From positions 124,001 through 188,000 of the forward strand of contig NZ_LTAW01000003.1 in assembly GCF_001639725.1 (NCBI RefSeq): DNA of 64,000 bases. Reading direction: 5' to 3'. The translations under genes were made by a program, and so were the position numbers. A model generated the notes under the pieces. The model was not told where the DNA came from, searched no databases, and worked only from the letters and a program-made list of their open reading frames with translations. How positions within the stretch are numbered: the stretch's first letter is position 1; the number at the start of each line of letters is the position of its first letter. The stretch comes from Marinomonas atlantica (GTDB lineage: Bacteria > Pseudomonadota > Gammaproteobacteria > Pseudomonadales > Marinomonadaceae). Of this stretch, positions 44,268 through 53,305 are shown piece after piece.

Positions 44268-44888
44268 ATGCTGCTGTATGTATTAGGCATGTTTGGTATT
44301 GCAGCCTTCGCCATCACGGGTGTGATTTCAGCTGGGCGTCGTAATATGGACATTTTCAGCATTGTGCTGTTGGGGATGGTTGCTTCGCTAGGAGGGGGGA
44401 CGATTCGAGATGTCGTGCTGCGGATGGATGCGGTGTATTGGGTCGAAGATACGTCTTATCTTTGGATCGCGATTGTGTCATCTATGTTTGCGTTTTTTGC
44501 AGTCCGTGTCATCGAGCATCGTCAACAAGTGTTTCATTATGCGGATTCATTTGGCTTAGCCTTGTTCACGATTTTGGCAACAGAGCGTGTATTAACGCTG
44601 GGCTTTTCTCCGATCATTGCCATCATCATGGGTGTGATTACCGGCGTGGCGGGTGGCATCATCCGCGACTTATTGAGTGATCGCGCACCTTTAATCTTAG
44701 GTAAAGAATTCTATGCAACGCCAGCCTTCTTGGGCGCTATACTCATGGTGTTATTGGAACAAAATTTGCGTTGGCATGAATATAACTCGATTTACGCGGC
44801 CTTTTTGATTTTTATACTTAGAATCCTCGCAATTCATAAAGGCTTGTATTACCCAAGCTGGTTACTATTTAAAAAAAGAGACTCATAA
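44268..44888 (+). CDS. TRIC-type membrane channel protein (YicG/UPF0126)
   Basis: A 206-residue membrane protein with seven spans and two internal repeats of the UPF0126/TRIC fold: LGGGTIRDVVLR (~residue 45) and GVAGGIIRDLLSDRAPLIL (~130). Prokaryotic TRIC proteins form trimeric cation channels; the physiological ion is unsettled. The place within the cob cluster, 13 bp after cobC and 1 bp before cobO, is unusual and could reflect glycine, cobalt or counter-ion transport, but this is inference. Confidence 0.88.
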   Translation: MLLYVLGMFGIAAFAITGVISAGRRNMDIFSIVLLGMVASLGGGTIRDVVLRMDAVYWVEDTSYLWIAIVSSMFAFFAVRVIEHRQQVFHYADSFGLALFTILATERVLTLGFSPIIAIIMGVITGVAGGIIRDLLSDRAPLILGKEFYATPAFLGAILMVLLEQNLRWHEYNSIYAAFLIFILRILAIHKGLYYPSWLLFKKRDS

Positions 44889-44889
44889 A

Positions 44890-45501
44890 ATGGAGAGAAC
44901 CCCAGAACAGCTAGCTGAAATCGAGATGGCTAAGCGCTTAAAGAAAAAAGAAGTGGTCGATAAAAAGATTGCTGCTGCCACGCAAGAGCGTGGTGTCAGC
45001 ATCCTTTTGACTGGCAACGGTAAAGGCAAAAGCTCCAGTGCGTTTGGTACGATGGCGCGTTCCCTTGGCCATGGACAAAAAGCCACTGTTGTGCAGTTTA
45101 TCAAAGGTCGCAAAGAGACAGGCGAGCAATTGTTTTTTGGCCAGCACCCGCAAGTAGACTTTCATGTGATGGGGCATGGCTTTACTTGGGAAACACGTGA
45201 TCCTGAGCTTGAGCAGAAAGCGGCTAATCAAGCATGGGAAGTCGCGCAGCAAGCATTGTCTAACCCAGAGGTGCATTTTGTATTGTTGGATGAAATTACC
45301 TATATGTACAAGTACGGCTACTTAAATGCAGCAGACTTAGTGCAAGCACTTGCTGATCGACCAGCGCATCAGAATGTCATGATGACGGGGCGGACAGCGC
45401 CTCGTGAGCTACTCGATAGTGTTGACACACACAGTAAAATTGCGAACGAGCGTCACGCGTTTGAGCATGGTGTCAAAGCACAGCCGGGAATTGAATGGTA
45501 A
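44890..45501 (+). CDS. cobO: Cob(I)yrinic acid a,c-diamide adenosyltransferase (CobO/BtuR)
   Basis: Adenosylates cobinamide or cobalamin. The 203-residue protein has the P-loop LTGNGKGKSSSAFGTMARSL (~residue 37), the following VVQFIKGRKETGEQ, and LLDEITYMYKYGYL (~135) of the CobA/CobO/BtuR family. It is the last gene of the cob cluster; cobU/cobP, cbiB and cobD are not here, so the cluster covers only lower-ligand attachment and adenosylation. Confidence 0.94.
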   Translation: MERTPEQLAEIEMAKRLKKKEVVDKKIAAATQERGVSILLTGNGKGKSSSAFGTMARSLGHGQKATVVQFIKGRKETGEQLFFGQHPQVDFHVMGHGFTWETRDPELEQKAANQAWEVAQQALSNPEVHFVLLDEITYMYKYGYLNAADLVQALADRPAHQNVMMTGRTAPRELLDSVDTHSKIANERHAFEHGVKAQPGIEW

Positions 45502-45544
45502 TTTGAGAATCTTTCTCATTTGTGTGGACTTTCTTTATCTTGTA

Positions 45545-45563
45545 GATGATAATCATTTTTATC
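45545..45563. promoter_or_regulatory. Fur box upstream of the TPR-like gene
   Basis: GATGATAATCATTTTTATC matches the 19-bp Fur consensus (GATAATGATAATCATTATC) in its core ATGATAATCATT-like half sites. It lies 18 bp before the next ATG, overlapping the likely promoter. Confidence 0.6.
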
Positions 45564-45580
45564 TAAAGAGGGGGAGTCTT

Positions 45581-46036
45581 ATGGTTTACTGGCAACATTT
45601 AACTCGACAAGCAAATGAAGCACATACGCGTGCAGACTATGTTGACGCACAGGAACTGGGTAAAAAAGCCTTAGCCTGTGCTGAAGCTACCTTTGAAGAC
45701 GCTTTTCATCTCGATGCGGAATCCGCTGTTTCTGCGGTGGTTGTCAGCTATATGAGTTTGGCTGAAGTGTCCATTTCAATGAAGGAGTGGCTTCAGGCAA
45801 ACGACTATTTTGAACGCGGCATACATTTTCTACAAAATACCATAGTTGACCCTAGCATCCTGCCAGAGCATCGTCAGTTGATTGACCACGTTGCTAACCA
45901 TATTCGCTTTGAATGGCAGTTATTTCAGCAAACGTACGGCAACAAGTTGGCTGTTGCAAAGCGGGCTCATCGTGTTAATTGGTTAAAGCAGCAAAGCGCT
46001 TCTGAAACAGTATGGCATGAAAGTTATGGTTACTGA
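45581..46036 (+). CDS. Fur-controlled TPR-like helical protein (DUF2753-like, tentative)
   Basis: A 151-residue cytoplasmic protein of TPR-like helices (ARADYVDAQELGKKALACAE-type repeats; VVVSYMSLAEVSISMKEWLQ; NDYFERGIHFLQN). ATG at 45581 has AGAGGGGGAGTCTT upstream; a longer frame starting within cobO is not credible. Its pattern recalls the Vibrio DUF2753 proteins, also small TPR-like. A Fur box sits just upstream, so expression should rise in iron starvation. A 24-residue membrane peptide gene overlaps its end. Confidence 0.7.
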   Translation: MVYWQHLTRQANEAHTRADYVDAQELGKKALACAEATFEDAFHLDAESAVSAVVVSYMSLAEVSISMKEWLQANDYFERGIHFLQNTIVDPSILPEHRQLIDHVANHIRFEWQLFQQTYGNKLAVAKRAHRVNWLKQQSASETVWHESYGY

Positions 46037-46100
46037 TCTGTTGATGCTGGCACTGGGGGCAATCTTGTTATTATTAATAATGACATTGTTGCGTTCTTGA
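46026..46100 (+). CDS. 24-residue hydrophobic membrane peptide (tentative)
   Basis: ATG at 46026 overlaps the end of the TPR-like gene by 11 bp and encodes MVTDLLMLALGAILLLLIMT plus LLRS: almost entirely one membrane helix with a basic end. No strong ribosome-binding site is seen, but stop-start overlap would allow coupling. Tiny membrane subunits of this kind often accompany iron or respiratory complexes. Real expression is not proven. Confidence 0.45.
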   Translation: MVTDLLMLALGAILLLLIMTLLRS

Positions 46101-46101
46101 T

Positions 46102-46121
46102 GTGTCCAAAAATTTGGACAC
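46102..46121. promoter_or_regulatory. 20-bp palindrome upstream of the YitT gene
   Basis: GTGTCCAAAAATTTGGACAC has 9-bp perfect arms around AA. It could be the operator for the YitT gene or a weak terminator of the TPR/peptide unit. Confidence 0.45.
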
Positions 46122-46222
46122 TTTGCAGTTGATGTGTCTTTTAAAGAGAGCGACTCCCATAGAGTAGACCGGTGTCAGAGACTAAAATACACGCTTATTA
46201 GGTTTTTGAATTTGAGGTTTTT

Positions 46223-46840
46223 ATGTCCGTGGCTGTGTCTGATATCAAGCGCCATACTTTTTTAGAGGATGCGCAAGCAATCATTGCAGGTACCTTGATG
46301 ATTGCTCTAGGTATTAATTTTTATACCCAAGTTGGGCTGTTGACTGGTGGTACCGCAGGGATCGCGTTTTTATTGAACTATCTGACATCATTTTCATTTG
46401 GCCAAATTTTCTTTGTGATCAATTTACCATTCTATTGGTTATCGATTCGTCGTATTGGTTGGGAATTTACGTTAAAGACGTTTGCTGCCGTGTTCCTCGT
46501 TTCTGCGTTTTCTGATATCACACCGATGTTTTTGCATTTGAATGATATCAACCCAATTTATGCCTCCATAGCTGGTGGTTTTCTAATTGGTGTCGGCTTT
46601 GTGATGTTGTTTCGTCATAATGCAAGTTTAGGTGGTTTGAACATTTTAGCGCGTTATTTATTCCAAACACGTGGTGTACCGATTGGTAAATTTATGATGA
46701 CCGTCGATTGTTTGGTTGTTTTGATGTCTATTTTTGTTGTCGATATTTCGTTGATTGCGATTTCAGTGCTGGGTGCGATTGTGCTGAACTTTATGTTGGT
46801 CATGAATCACAAACCAGGTCGTTACAGCGTTTCCTTTTAA
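46223..46840 (+). CDS. YitT family membrane protein (DUF161)
   Basis: A 205-residue protein with five to six spans matching YitT/YczE-type DUF161 proteins: GTLMIALGINFYTQVGLLTG and TAGIAFLLNYL near the N terminus, and FRHNASLGGLNILARYLFQT in the middle. It lacks the C-terminal DUF2179 domain found in Bacillus YitT. Function unknown; transport is suspected for the family. A palindrome lies ~100 bp upstream. Confidence 0.85.
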   Translation: MSVAVSDIKRHTFLEDAQAIIAGTLMIALGINFYTQVGLLTGGTAGIAFLLNYLTSFSFGQIFFVINLPFYWLSIRRIGWEFTLKTFAAVFLVSAFSDITPMFLHLNDINPIYASIAGGFLIGVGFVMLFRHNASLGGLNILARYLFQTRGVPIGKFMMTVDCLVVLMSIFVVDISLIAISVLGAIVLNFMLVMNHKPGRYSVSF

Positions 46841-46998
46841 TAACGATCTAGAACTCCATTTCTTAAACGGTGCGGGTCAGGTATGATTATCATCATTCCC
46901 TAAAGGCCCGCAACGCCGTACTTTCCTCTGCTTTATGGCTTATTTGCGTGTCTTGTTAGGACATCTTTTACCAATCAAATGAGCCAGCCATAAAATAT

Positions 46999-47712
46999 AT
47001 GTCAAAATCTTTTTCAGATGCCATTGTGCGCCTAGATTTCTATGTTTCCCACACATTGGGCTTGTCCCGTAAAGAAGCCAAAGTATTAATTGGTAAAGGA
47101 AATGTGACAGTTAATGGCGTTGAGATAAAAAAAGCCAATCATTCTGTGCAGCAGACGGATGAGGTCTTTTTACGCGATAAACGTTTAGCGTGGCCCCAAG
47201 AAAAATACTTCTTACTTAATAAGCCTGCAGGTTACGTGTGTGCTACCGAAGACGGTGAGCACCCTGTCGTGCTTGACTTGATTGAAGCTCATGAGCAAAA
47301 AGACCTGCGTGTTGTTGGTCGATTAGATATGGACACTACTGGACTGTTGTTGCTGACAACAGATGGTCAGTGGTTACATCGTATTACGTCTCCAAAAAGT
47401 GATTGTGCTAAACAGTATCGTGTTTGGACTGTAGACGAAGTCACAGACGCCGATCTTGAATTGTTAAGCACTGGTGTCCAGCTAAACAACGAAGAAGGTC
47501 TGACTAAGCCTGCTTTGGCCGAGCGTGTATCAAGTCATGAGATTTTGCTGAGTATTACTGAAGGCAAGTATCATCAAGTGAAACGAATGCTGGCTGCTAC
47601 TGGCAATCGTGTAGAACGATTGCATCGTGAAGCCATTGCCAATGTAAAAGTAGCGGATGTACCTGAGGGGCAGTACCGTTCCTTAACCGAAGCAGAAGTT
47701 GCATTATTTTAA
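46999..47712 (+). CDS. rsuA: 16S rRNA pseudouridine-516 synthase RsuA
   Basis: A 237-residue RsuA/RluB/E/F family enzyme. An N-terminal S4 domain (RLDFYVSHTLGLSRKEAKVL) precedes the catalytic domain with GRLDMDTTGLLLLTTDGQW (catalytic Asp, ~residue 107) and EGKYHQVKRMLAATGNRVER. Length and S4 presence favour RsuA. DUF2750 and a HutZ-like gene follow. Confidence 0.93.
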   Translation: MSKSFSDAIVRLDFYVSHTLGLSRKEAKVLIGKGNVTVNGVEIKKANHSVQQTDEVFLRDKRLAWPQEKYFLLNKPAGYVCATEDGEHPVVLDLIEAHEQKDLRVVGRLDMDTTGLLLLTTDGQWLHRITSPKSDCAKQYRVWTVDEVTDADLELLSTGVQLNNEEGLTKPALAERVSSHEILLSITEGKYHQVKRMLAATGNRVERLHREAIANVKVADVPEGQYRSLTEAEVALF

Positions 47713-47736
47713 ACCGTCGAATATAGAGAATTAAAC

Positions 47737-48114
47737 ATGAGCGAAGAACTGAGCCTAGATCAACGAATTCAGCTTTTGGCGTCTCCAGACGATGTGCGTC
47801 TTGAGTATTTTGTTAACAGCGTCAATCAAAACAAGGTCGTTTGGAGTTTGAGTAACGAAGAAGGCTTTGTCATGGTCGAAACCGATGATGGTGACTGCGT
47901 GATGGTTTGGCCTGATGCAGATTTTGCAGCGCAATGGGCTGTAGAAGAATGGGATGATTGTGAGCCTGTGGAAGTCTCGCTTGAAACCTTTAAAACCATG
48001 TGGCTACCGAGTCTAGAGCAAGACAATATTACGCTAGCCGTTTTTCCCAATATTGAAGATGAAGGCAAGCTAACTGCAGCCGCTGATTTAAAAGCATTGT
48101 TAGCTGAAGCGTAA
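47737..48114 (+). CDS. DUF2750 protein
   Basis: A 125-residue acidic cytoplasmic protein matching DUF2750: LEYFVNSVNQNKVVWSLSNE, DCVMVWPDADFAAQWA and EVSLETFKTMWLPSLEQDN, ending in a short alpha tail. Function is unknown; the family is common in gammaproteobacteria. It lies 24 bp after rsuA and 29 bp before the next gene on the same strand. Confidence 0.85.
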   Translation: MSEELSLDQRIQLLASPDDVRLEYFVNSVNQNKVVWSLSNEEGFVMVETDDGDCVMVWPDADFAAQWAVEEWDDCEPVEVSLETFKTMWLPSLEQDNITLAVFPNIEDEGKLTAAADLKALLAEA

Positions 48115-48143
48115 TTATAACGATGTAGTACAGTGAGGGTAGA

Positions 48144-48644
48144 GTGAAAAATCAGCGTTTAGCCAGTGAGCTGGAACAAGAGATCTCTATGTTTCTAGAA
48201 GACAAGCAATCTCTGATGTTGGCGGTGGTCGATGATAATGGGTCACCAATAGCTTCTTATTCGCCATTTGTCGTTTACGAAAACTCACTGTATATCTTAG
48301 TGAGCGCTTTAGCGCTTCATACAGCAGCTTTAAGAAAAGCACAAAAAGCGTCGGTCTTGATCATTGATGATGAGGCAGATTGCGATACAGTATACGCTAG
48401 AAGGCGTCTACAGTATGACATGATAGTTAGTACAGTGTTACGTGACGATAAACGCTGGTCGGTTATCGGGGACGCATTAGTGCAACGTCATGGTGATATC
48501 GTGGCTCAGTTACTTCAGCTAGGCGACTTTCAAATGTTTAGACTAACGCCACAATGTGGGCGTTTTGTTAAAGGTTTTGGTCGAGCCTATGAGCTGGCAC
48601 CAAATTCCCTTGTATCCGATCAACTGGATCTTATACGTGGATAA
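48144..48644 (+). CDS. HutZ/HugZ-like heme-utilisation protein
   Basis: A 166-residue split-barrel protein of the pyridoxamine-oxidase-like fold. The N-terminal segment (SLMLAVVDDNGSPIASYSPF) and C-terminal GRFVKGFGRAYEL match HutZ/HugZ, which bind and degrade heme. The family's RxxL-type strand (ARRRLQYDMIVSTVLRD) is present, but the His-rich tail of some members is absent. GTG start with GAGGGTAGA upstream. Confidence 0.75.
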   Translation: MKNQRLASELEQEISMFLEDKQSLMLAVVDDNGSPIASYSPFVVYENSLYILVSALALHTAALRKAQKASVLIIDDEADCDTVYARRRLQYDMIVSTVLRDDKRWSVIGDALVQRHGDIVAQLLQLGDFQMFRLTPQCGRFVKGFGRAYELAPNSLVSDQLDLIRG

Positions 48645-48665
48645 ATTGAAGGAATATAAATACTC

Positions 48666-49298
48666 ATGAGTAAGCGTCAAGCCAACCGCGAAGAGGTGTT
48701 TTCGCGTATATTAGGAGCGGCTGAAATTGAATTTGGTCTGAAAGGGTTTGGTGGTGCAAGTTTGCAACATATCGCCGAGCGTGCGGGATTGCCAAAGCCC
48801 AATATTGTTTATTACTTTCATTCTAAAGCAAATCTATATAAGCAAGTGTTGAATAACATTGCTGACAGCTGGAATGATTTATTTGATAAAGCGACAGCAG
48901 AAGATGATCCTGCGGTTGTCCTAGATGGATTCATTCGCACTAAGTTGCGTCAAAGTTTTGAAAATGGTCGCTCTTCGCGTATTTTTGCTCAAGAAGTGAT
49001 TCAGGGCGCTCAATACATTGGCGGCTATCTTAAAGAAGATCTACGCCCATGGTTGCAGTCGCGTGTGGGTGTTATTGAGCAATGGATTGAATCAGGAAAA
49101 ATGCGTAAAGTTGAGCCGACTACGCTCATATTTATGATTTGGTCGACAACACAGCATTACGCTGACTTTGAAGCGCAGATCTTTGCTTTAACGGGCAAAG
49201 AACAATATGAAGAGTCTGATTTAGAGCGTGTCGGCAATACTTTAAGTGAGATTATCCTTTGTGGCTGTGGCTTAACCCCGCCACATAGCCAAACCTAA
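48666..49298 (+). CDS. TetR-family regulator, RutR-like
   Basis: A 210-residue TetR regulator. The HTH is clear (ILGAAEIEFGLKGFGGASLQ; HIAERAGLPKPNIVYYFHSK) and the ligand domain contains SSRIFAQEVIQGAQYIG and WSTTQHYADFEAQIFALTG, typical of the RutR/TetR_C_13-like group that senses nucleobases. Its 3' end overlaps the convergent histidine kinase gene by 4 bp. No pyrimidine genes are in the window, so the ligand is uncertain. Confidence 0.85.
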   Translation: MSKRQANREEVFSRILGAAEIEFGLKGFGGASLQHIAERAGLPKPNIVYYFHSKANLYKQVLNNIADSWNDLFDKATAEDDPAVVLDGFIRTKLRQSFENGRSSRIFAQEVIQGAQYIGGYLKEDLRPWLQSRVGVIEQWIESGKMRKVEPTTLIFMIWSTTQHYADFEAQIFALTGKEQYEESDLERVGNTLSEIILCGCGLTPPHSQT

Positions 49299-52200
49299 TT
49301 GGCTTGACTCCTCTGAGTAATAATATGTTGAACCAAAGCCCGTAATTTTGCGGGCTTTGCTGGCTTTGGCATGTAAGAAATATTTTTTTCTTCACATAGT
49401 TGCGCCAGTTCTGCTGTTCTAACCGCTGTAATAAGAACAGCTGGAATGTCTTGCTTAAAGCGTTGACGTAAGCGTTCTATCAATTCAATTCCGTCATTGT
49501 CGTCATTCAGTTGATAATCCATCAATAGAAGCTCGGGTATCATCTGTTCTTCATTTTCTAGGGCTGTCTCATAGCGGCTAAACGTTCGGTAGCTACAATG
49601 CCATTTGTCGAGCAAAGTTGTCATGGCTTCTAGATTATTAGGATCATCGTCAACACACCAAATATGGCACATAGCCAATGACTTATTGATAGTTGTTAGT
49701 GGTACTGCGGCTTCTTTGCTCTGAGGTTTGGCCGCATGTCGGGCTGTTGGAACTAAAATAGTAAAGCAGCTACCTCTGTGTGGTGTTGAACGAACGTCTG
49801 TTGTGACGTCGAGCAGTTTTTGCATACGTCGGACTAGCCCCAACCCCAGTCCCATGCCTGGCTCTTTGTTATTTTCCCAGCGATAAAAATCATCAAAAAC
49901 TTTTGTTTGCTCGCTTTCAGGGATACCCACACCAGTGTCCCACACTTGAATACGAACATGCTCTTTTGCCGGCCGAACAGAAATTAACACACGACCTGAC
50001 TCAGTGTATTTAACCGCATTGGATACAAAGTTTTGAATAATACGACGTAAATAGATCGGATCAGTGTGAACGCGACAAGGTCGCAGGTGAGTGCCTAAAT
50101 GTAAACCTTTGCTTTCAGCAATGACACCAAATTCCGCAATAATTGGCTCAATGATGGGCTTCATATCACAGTCCGTTAAAGACGGTTTGATAGCACCTTG
50201 ATCTAATCGAGCGATCTCCAGCAGTGTGGAAATCAACGTTTCGGTCGACTCTAATGAGTCACTTAATTTATTCAACGTTTTGGCGAAATCAGCAGAAACA
50301 TGGCTGTCTTGCAAAGCCCCTAGATACAATTTTGCAGCATTTAATGGCTGCAAAATGTCGTGGCTGGCCAATGCTAAAAACTCTGTTTTTGAAGCGTTGG
50401 CTCGCTCTGCTTCAGCCTTGGCGGACATAAGCTCTTGTTCAGCTTGTCCACGACGGTCGATTTCTTGTCTGAGTTCGTGATTAATTCCTTGAACTTCTTG
50501 GGTGCGCGCGACGACTCGCTTTTCAAGATCGATGTTGGCATCTTTTAGCGCTTGCTGGCTTTCAATGTGCTCGGTGACATCGGTAAAACTGGTCACAAAG
50601 CCGCCATTTGGTAGAGGATTTCCTACCATTTCGATGACGCGGCCATTGGCACGACGACGTAAGAATCGGTGTCCTGTGCCTTTGCGTATGTGTTCCAAGC
50701 GTTTATTGACCAGCTCTTCAATATTGCCGAAACCGCATTCACCATTAACGGCGTTAAAACGAATAAGCTCTTCGACGGGTAAACCGATTTTCAGCATGCC
50801 TTCAGGGTAGGGGTAAAGTGACATATAGGTTTTGTTCCAAGCCACCATTCGCAGTTCTTTATCCACTACGCTGATTCCGTGATCAAGGTTATCTAGAGAG
50901 ATAAACAAAAGATTTTGGTTAAACTGAATCGCTTGTGTGGCTTCATCTAGATAAGTCACCATTTCTTCAACTTTGATCTGTTTGTCGACCAATAGTGAGT
51001 TAATGATGGTTCGCGCTGAAGAACCGCCTAAGACGCCACCGAGAACGCGTTCACAGTACTCGATAAATAGACGAGTAGGGAGCTGGTTTGCAAGTGGTTC
51101 TTCGTTATAGTTTTGCTTGAAGGTTTCAATTACCTCGGCGCATTTCTGTTGACCCAAGAAGGTTTCCAGCAGAACAAATAAGTCGCCGTTGGTGGCTTTG
51201 CTTTTAGGTTTAAAGAAGCGGCTTTCGACTTCAGAGGTAGGTGTAACAAACGCTGTGGCTTGGATGCGGTCGACTAAGCGCTCGTTTGCTAACAGTGACC
51301 CTATGACATAGCCGATGATGTTTGCAATTAAACTGATTAAAGCACCGTAGCTAATTAACTCGATGCGTGATTCGTAATTGCCTAATGACATATCAATGCC
51401 GCCAGTAATGGGCAGAAGCATCCATAAGAACCAGCAGAGGAAACCAAGTATTAATCCAGTATAAACACCGTAAGCATGCCCTCGTTTCCAATACAGTCCA
51501 CCAATGACCGCCGGTACCAGCTGAAATACCAATGAAAATGCAATTAAACCCGTACTGGCTAAGGATTCACTGTTGGCCATTTCTTGATAATACACAAATG
51601 ACAAAGCCAGAATGCCCAGCATGGCGATTCGACGAACAAGTAAAATTCGTCGATTGTACGTTGGTAGCGATTGGCGTTGATTTTTATTACGTGCCAGCAT
51701 TAGAGGCAAAATCACATCGTTACTGATCATTATGCTCAAAGCGAAGGTGGCGATGATCACCATCGCTGTCGTTGCGGACATGCCCCCTAAAAACATCAGC
51801 ATTTGTAACGGAAGGTTTTCTGATTCTAGTGCCAGTTGAATGACATAAGTATCGCCGTTTATATCACTGCTAAAGATGCTTTGACCTACAATCGCAATCG
51901 GGGGAATCAGTACGGCAAAAATCATTAAGTAGAACGGAAAGACCCAACGAGCGGTTTTGGATTGCCTATCGTTTTGGTGGTCTACCACTGTGACATGGAA
52001 TTGTCTCGGTAAGCAGATGACAGCGGCGGCGGCCATCGCCGTTTGCATTAGGAAGGGAAAGGAGAATAGTGTGTTTGTATCCCATACCTTTAAATCAGCT
52101 GTGGCAAAGAAAGTTTTAAAAGAATCATGAGGTACCGCAAAAATAGCAACCATTCCCACTGCGATGATGGCCATAAGCTTGAATAAAGATTCGCTGCCAA

Positions 52201-52762
52201 TTGCTAGCATCATACCGGATCGATATTCGGTAACTTCTACTTTACGCGTACCAAACAGCATGGCGAAAACGCCAATTAACACCGTTGCGACAAACACGAC
52301 CAAACTAGCTGAACTTTCGTCTTGGTTTACGAATAAAGCAAAGTTAGAACCAATTGCTTTAAGTTGCAGTGCGATGTATGGGATCACCGCTAACATACAG
52401 ATTAGAATGACGACAGGCGCGGTCAGTGGGCGTTTTCCATAACGTGATGAGATAAAGTCTGCAATGGATGTGATGTTTTGCCGACGGCTCACGAAGATCA
52501 TTTTACGTAGAAGGCCAAAGCCAAATAGGTAGAGCAAGATCGGACCAAGTAAAATAGGTAAATAGCTCCATCCTGAACGTGTTGCTTCACCGATGGCGCC
52601 ATAAAATGTCCAAGCGGTACAGTAAATTGCCAGGGAAAGGCTGTAGACCAGTGGGTGGCGAGTAAAGCGTCTCGCAATGGGACCGTCTTTATCACCCCAA
52701 TTGGCAATCCAGAACAGTCCTAATATATAAAGAATGGCGAGTAAAACCCAAAAAGCCGTCAT
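49295..52762 (-). CDS. Hybrid histidine kinase with N-terminal sodium/solute symporter domain
   Basis: An 1155-residue CbrA/NahK-like sensor. Residues ~1-480 form an SSS-family (Na+/proline-type) transporter of ~12-13 spans (LVYSLSLAIYCTAWTFYGAI at the start). A PAS domain (~620-740; HGISVVDKELRMVAWNKTY), coiled coil, HisKA with His in ALASHDILQPLNAAK (~800), HATPase (NFVSNAVKYTESGRV, ~910; GVGIPESEQ; GLGLGLVRRM) and a C-terminal receiver (CHIWCVDDDPNNLEA; Asp in LLLMDYQLND, ~1078) follow. The symporter part probably senses a carbon source such as an organic acid. The cognate response regulator is not adjacent. Confidence 0.92.
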   Translation of the reverse strand: MTAFWVLLAILYILGLFWIANWGDKDGPIARRFTRHPLVYSLSLAIYCTAWTFYGAIGEATRSGWSYLPILLGPILLYLFGFGLLRKMIFVSRRQNITSIADFISSRYGKRPLTAPVVILICMLAVIPYIALQLKAIGSNFALFVNQDESSASLVVFVATVLIGVFAMLFGTRKVEVTEYRSGMMLAIGSESLFKLMAIIAVGMVAIFAVPHDSFKTFFATADLKVWDTNTLFSFPFLMQTAMAAAAVICLPRQFHVTVVDHQNDRQSKTARWVFPFYLMIFAVLIPPIAIVGQSIFSSDINGDTYVIQLALESENLPLQMLMFLGGMSATTAMVIIATFALSIMISNDVILPLMLARNKNQRQSLPTYNRRILLVRRIAMLGILALSFVYYQEMANSESLASTGLIAFSLVFQLVPAVIGGLYWKRGHAYGVYTGLILGFLCWFLWMLLPITGGIDMSLGNYESRIELISYGALISLIANIIGYVIGSLLANERLVDRIQATAFVTPTSEVESRFFKPKSKATNGDLFVLLETFLGQQKCAEVIETFKQNYNEEPLANQLPTRLFIEYCERVLGGVLGGSSARTIINSLLVDKQIKVEEMVTYLDEATQAIQFNQNLLFISLDNLDHGISVVDKELRMVAWNKTYMSLYPYPEGMLKIGLPVEELIRFNAVNGECGFGNIEELVNKRLEHIRKGTGHRFLRRRANGRVIEMVGNPLPNGGFVTSFTDVTEHIESQQALKDANIDLEKRVVARTQEVQGINHELRQEIDRRGQAEQELMSAKAEAERANASKTEFLALASHDILQPLNAAKLYLGALQDSHVSADFAKTLNKLSDSLESTETLISTLLEIARLDQGAIKPSLTDCDMKPIIEPIIAEFGVIAESKGLHLGTHLRPCRVHTDPIYLRRIIQNFVSNAVKYTESGRVLISVRPAKEHVRIQVWDTGVGIPESEQTKVFDDFYRWENNKEPGMGLGLGLVRRMQKLLDVTTDVRSTPHRGSCFTILVPTARHAAKPQSKEAAVPLTTINKSLAMCHIWCVDDDPNNLEAMTTLLDKWHCSYRTFSRYETALENEEQMIPELLLMDYQLNDDNDGIELIERLRQRFKQDIPAVLITAVRTAELAQLCEEKNISYMPKPAKPAKLRALVQHIITQRSQAN

Positions 52763-52957
52763 GTAGGCACTCTTATTAAATTAACTAAGGGGTACAAGTG
52801 CTTAATTTAGCATAGCGGTTAAGACTTGCCTTTAGACATTGGTCTTGAATAGGGTCTTTCATTGTGCGAAATAGTCCGTTTCCTAGACGCCTGTCTATTT
52901 CATTTTTATAAAGTGATAGCATAGGTTACCAACTATATTGGCAAGGCAGATTCTTGA

Positions 52958-53305
52958 ATGAGAGTAGACGAAATAAAAGAATACCATGCGCACCTTTATT
53001 ATGATGATCAAGCTGGACTTGAGATAGCTCAGCACATTGCGCAGCAATTAGCTGAATTATATGAGGTACAAGTAGGGCGTTTTCATCAAAAAAAAGTGGG
53101 ACCTCATCCGATGTGGAGTGTTCAGATTAGGTTTTCTGCGCACCTGTTTGATCGAGTTATCCCATGGCTGATGTACCACCGACAGAACTTAGATGTATTG
53201 TTCCATCCGTTAAGTGGCGATGAGTTATTTGATCATACTCAAGGTGCATCTTGGTTGGGCAATAGTCATACCCTGAATATCAGTCAATTTTTGCCTAAAA
53301 TATAA
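52958..53305 (+). CDS. DOPA 4,5-dioxygenase family protein
   Basis: A 115-residue protein matching the DOPA-dioxygenase family: EYHAHLYYDDQ at the N terminus, GRFHQKKVGPHPMWSVQI in the middle, VLFHPLSGDELFDHT and ASWLGN near the end. His residues in these motifs are likely metal ligands. The bacterial members' substrates are poorly known; extradiol cleavage of a small catechol is the family activity. Confidence 0.88.
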   Translation: MRVDEIKEYHAHLYYDDQAGLEIAQHIAQQLAELYEVQVGRFHQKKVGPHPMWSVQIRFSAHLFDRVIPWLMYHRQNLDVLFHPLSGDELFDHTQGASWLGNSHTLNISQFLPKI

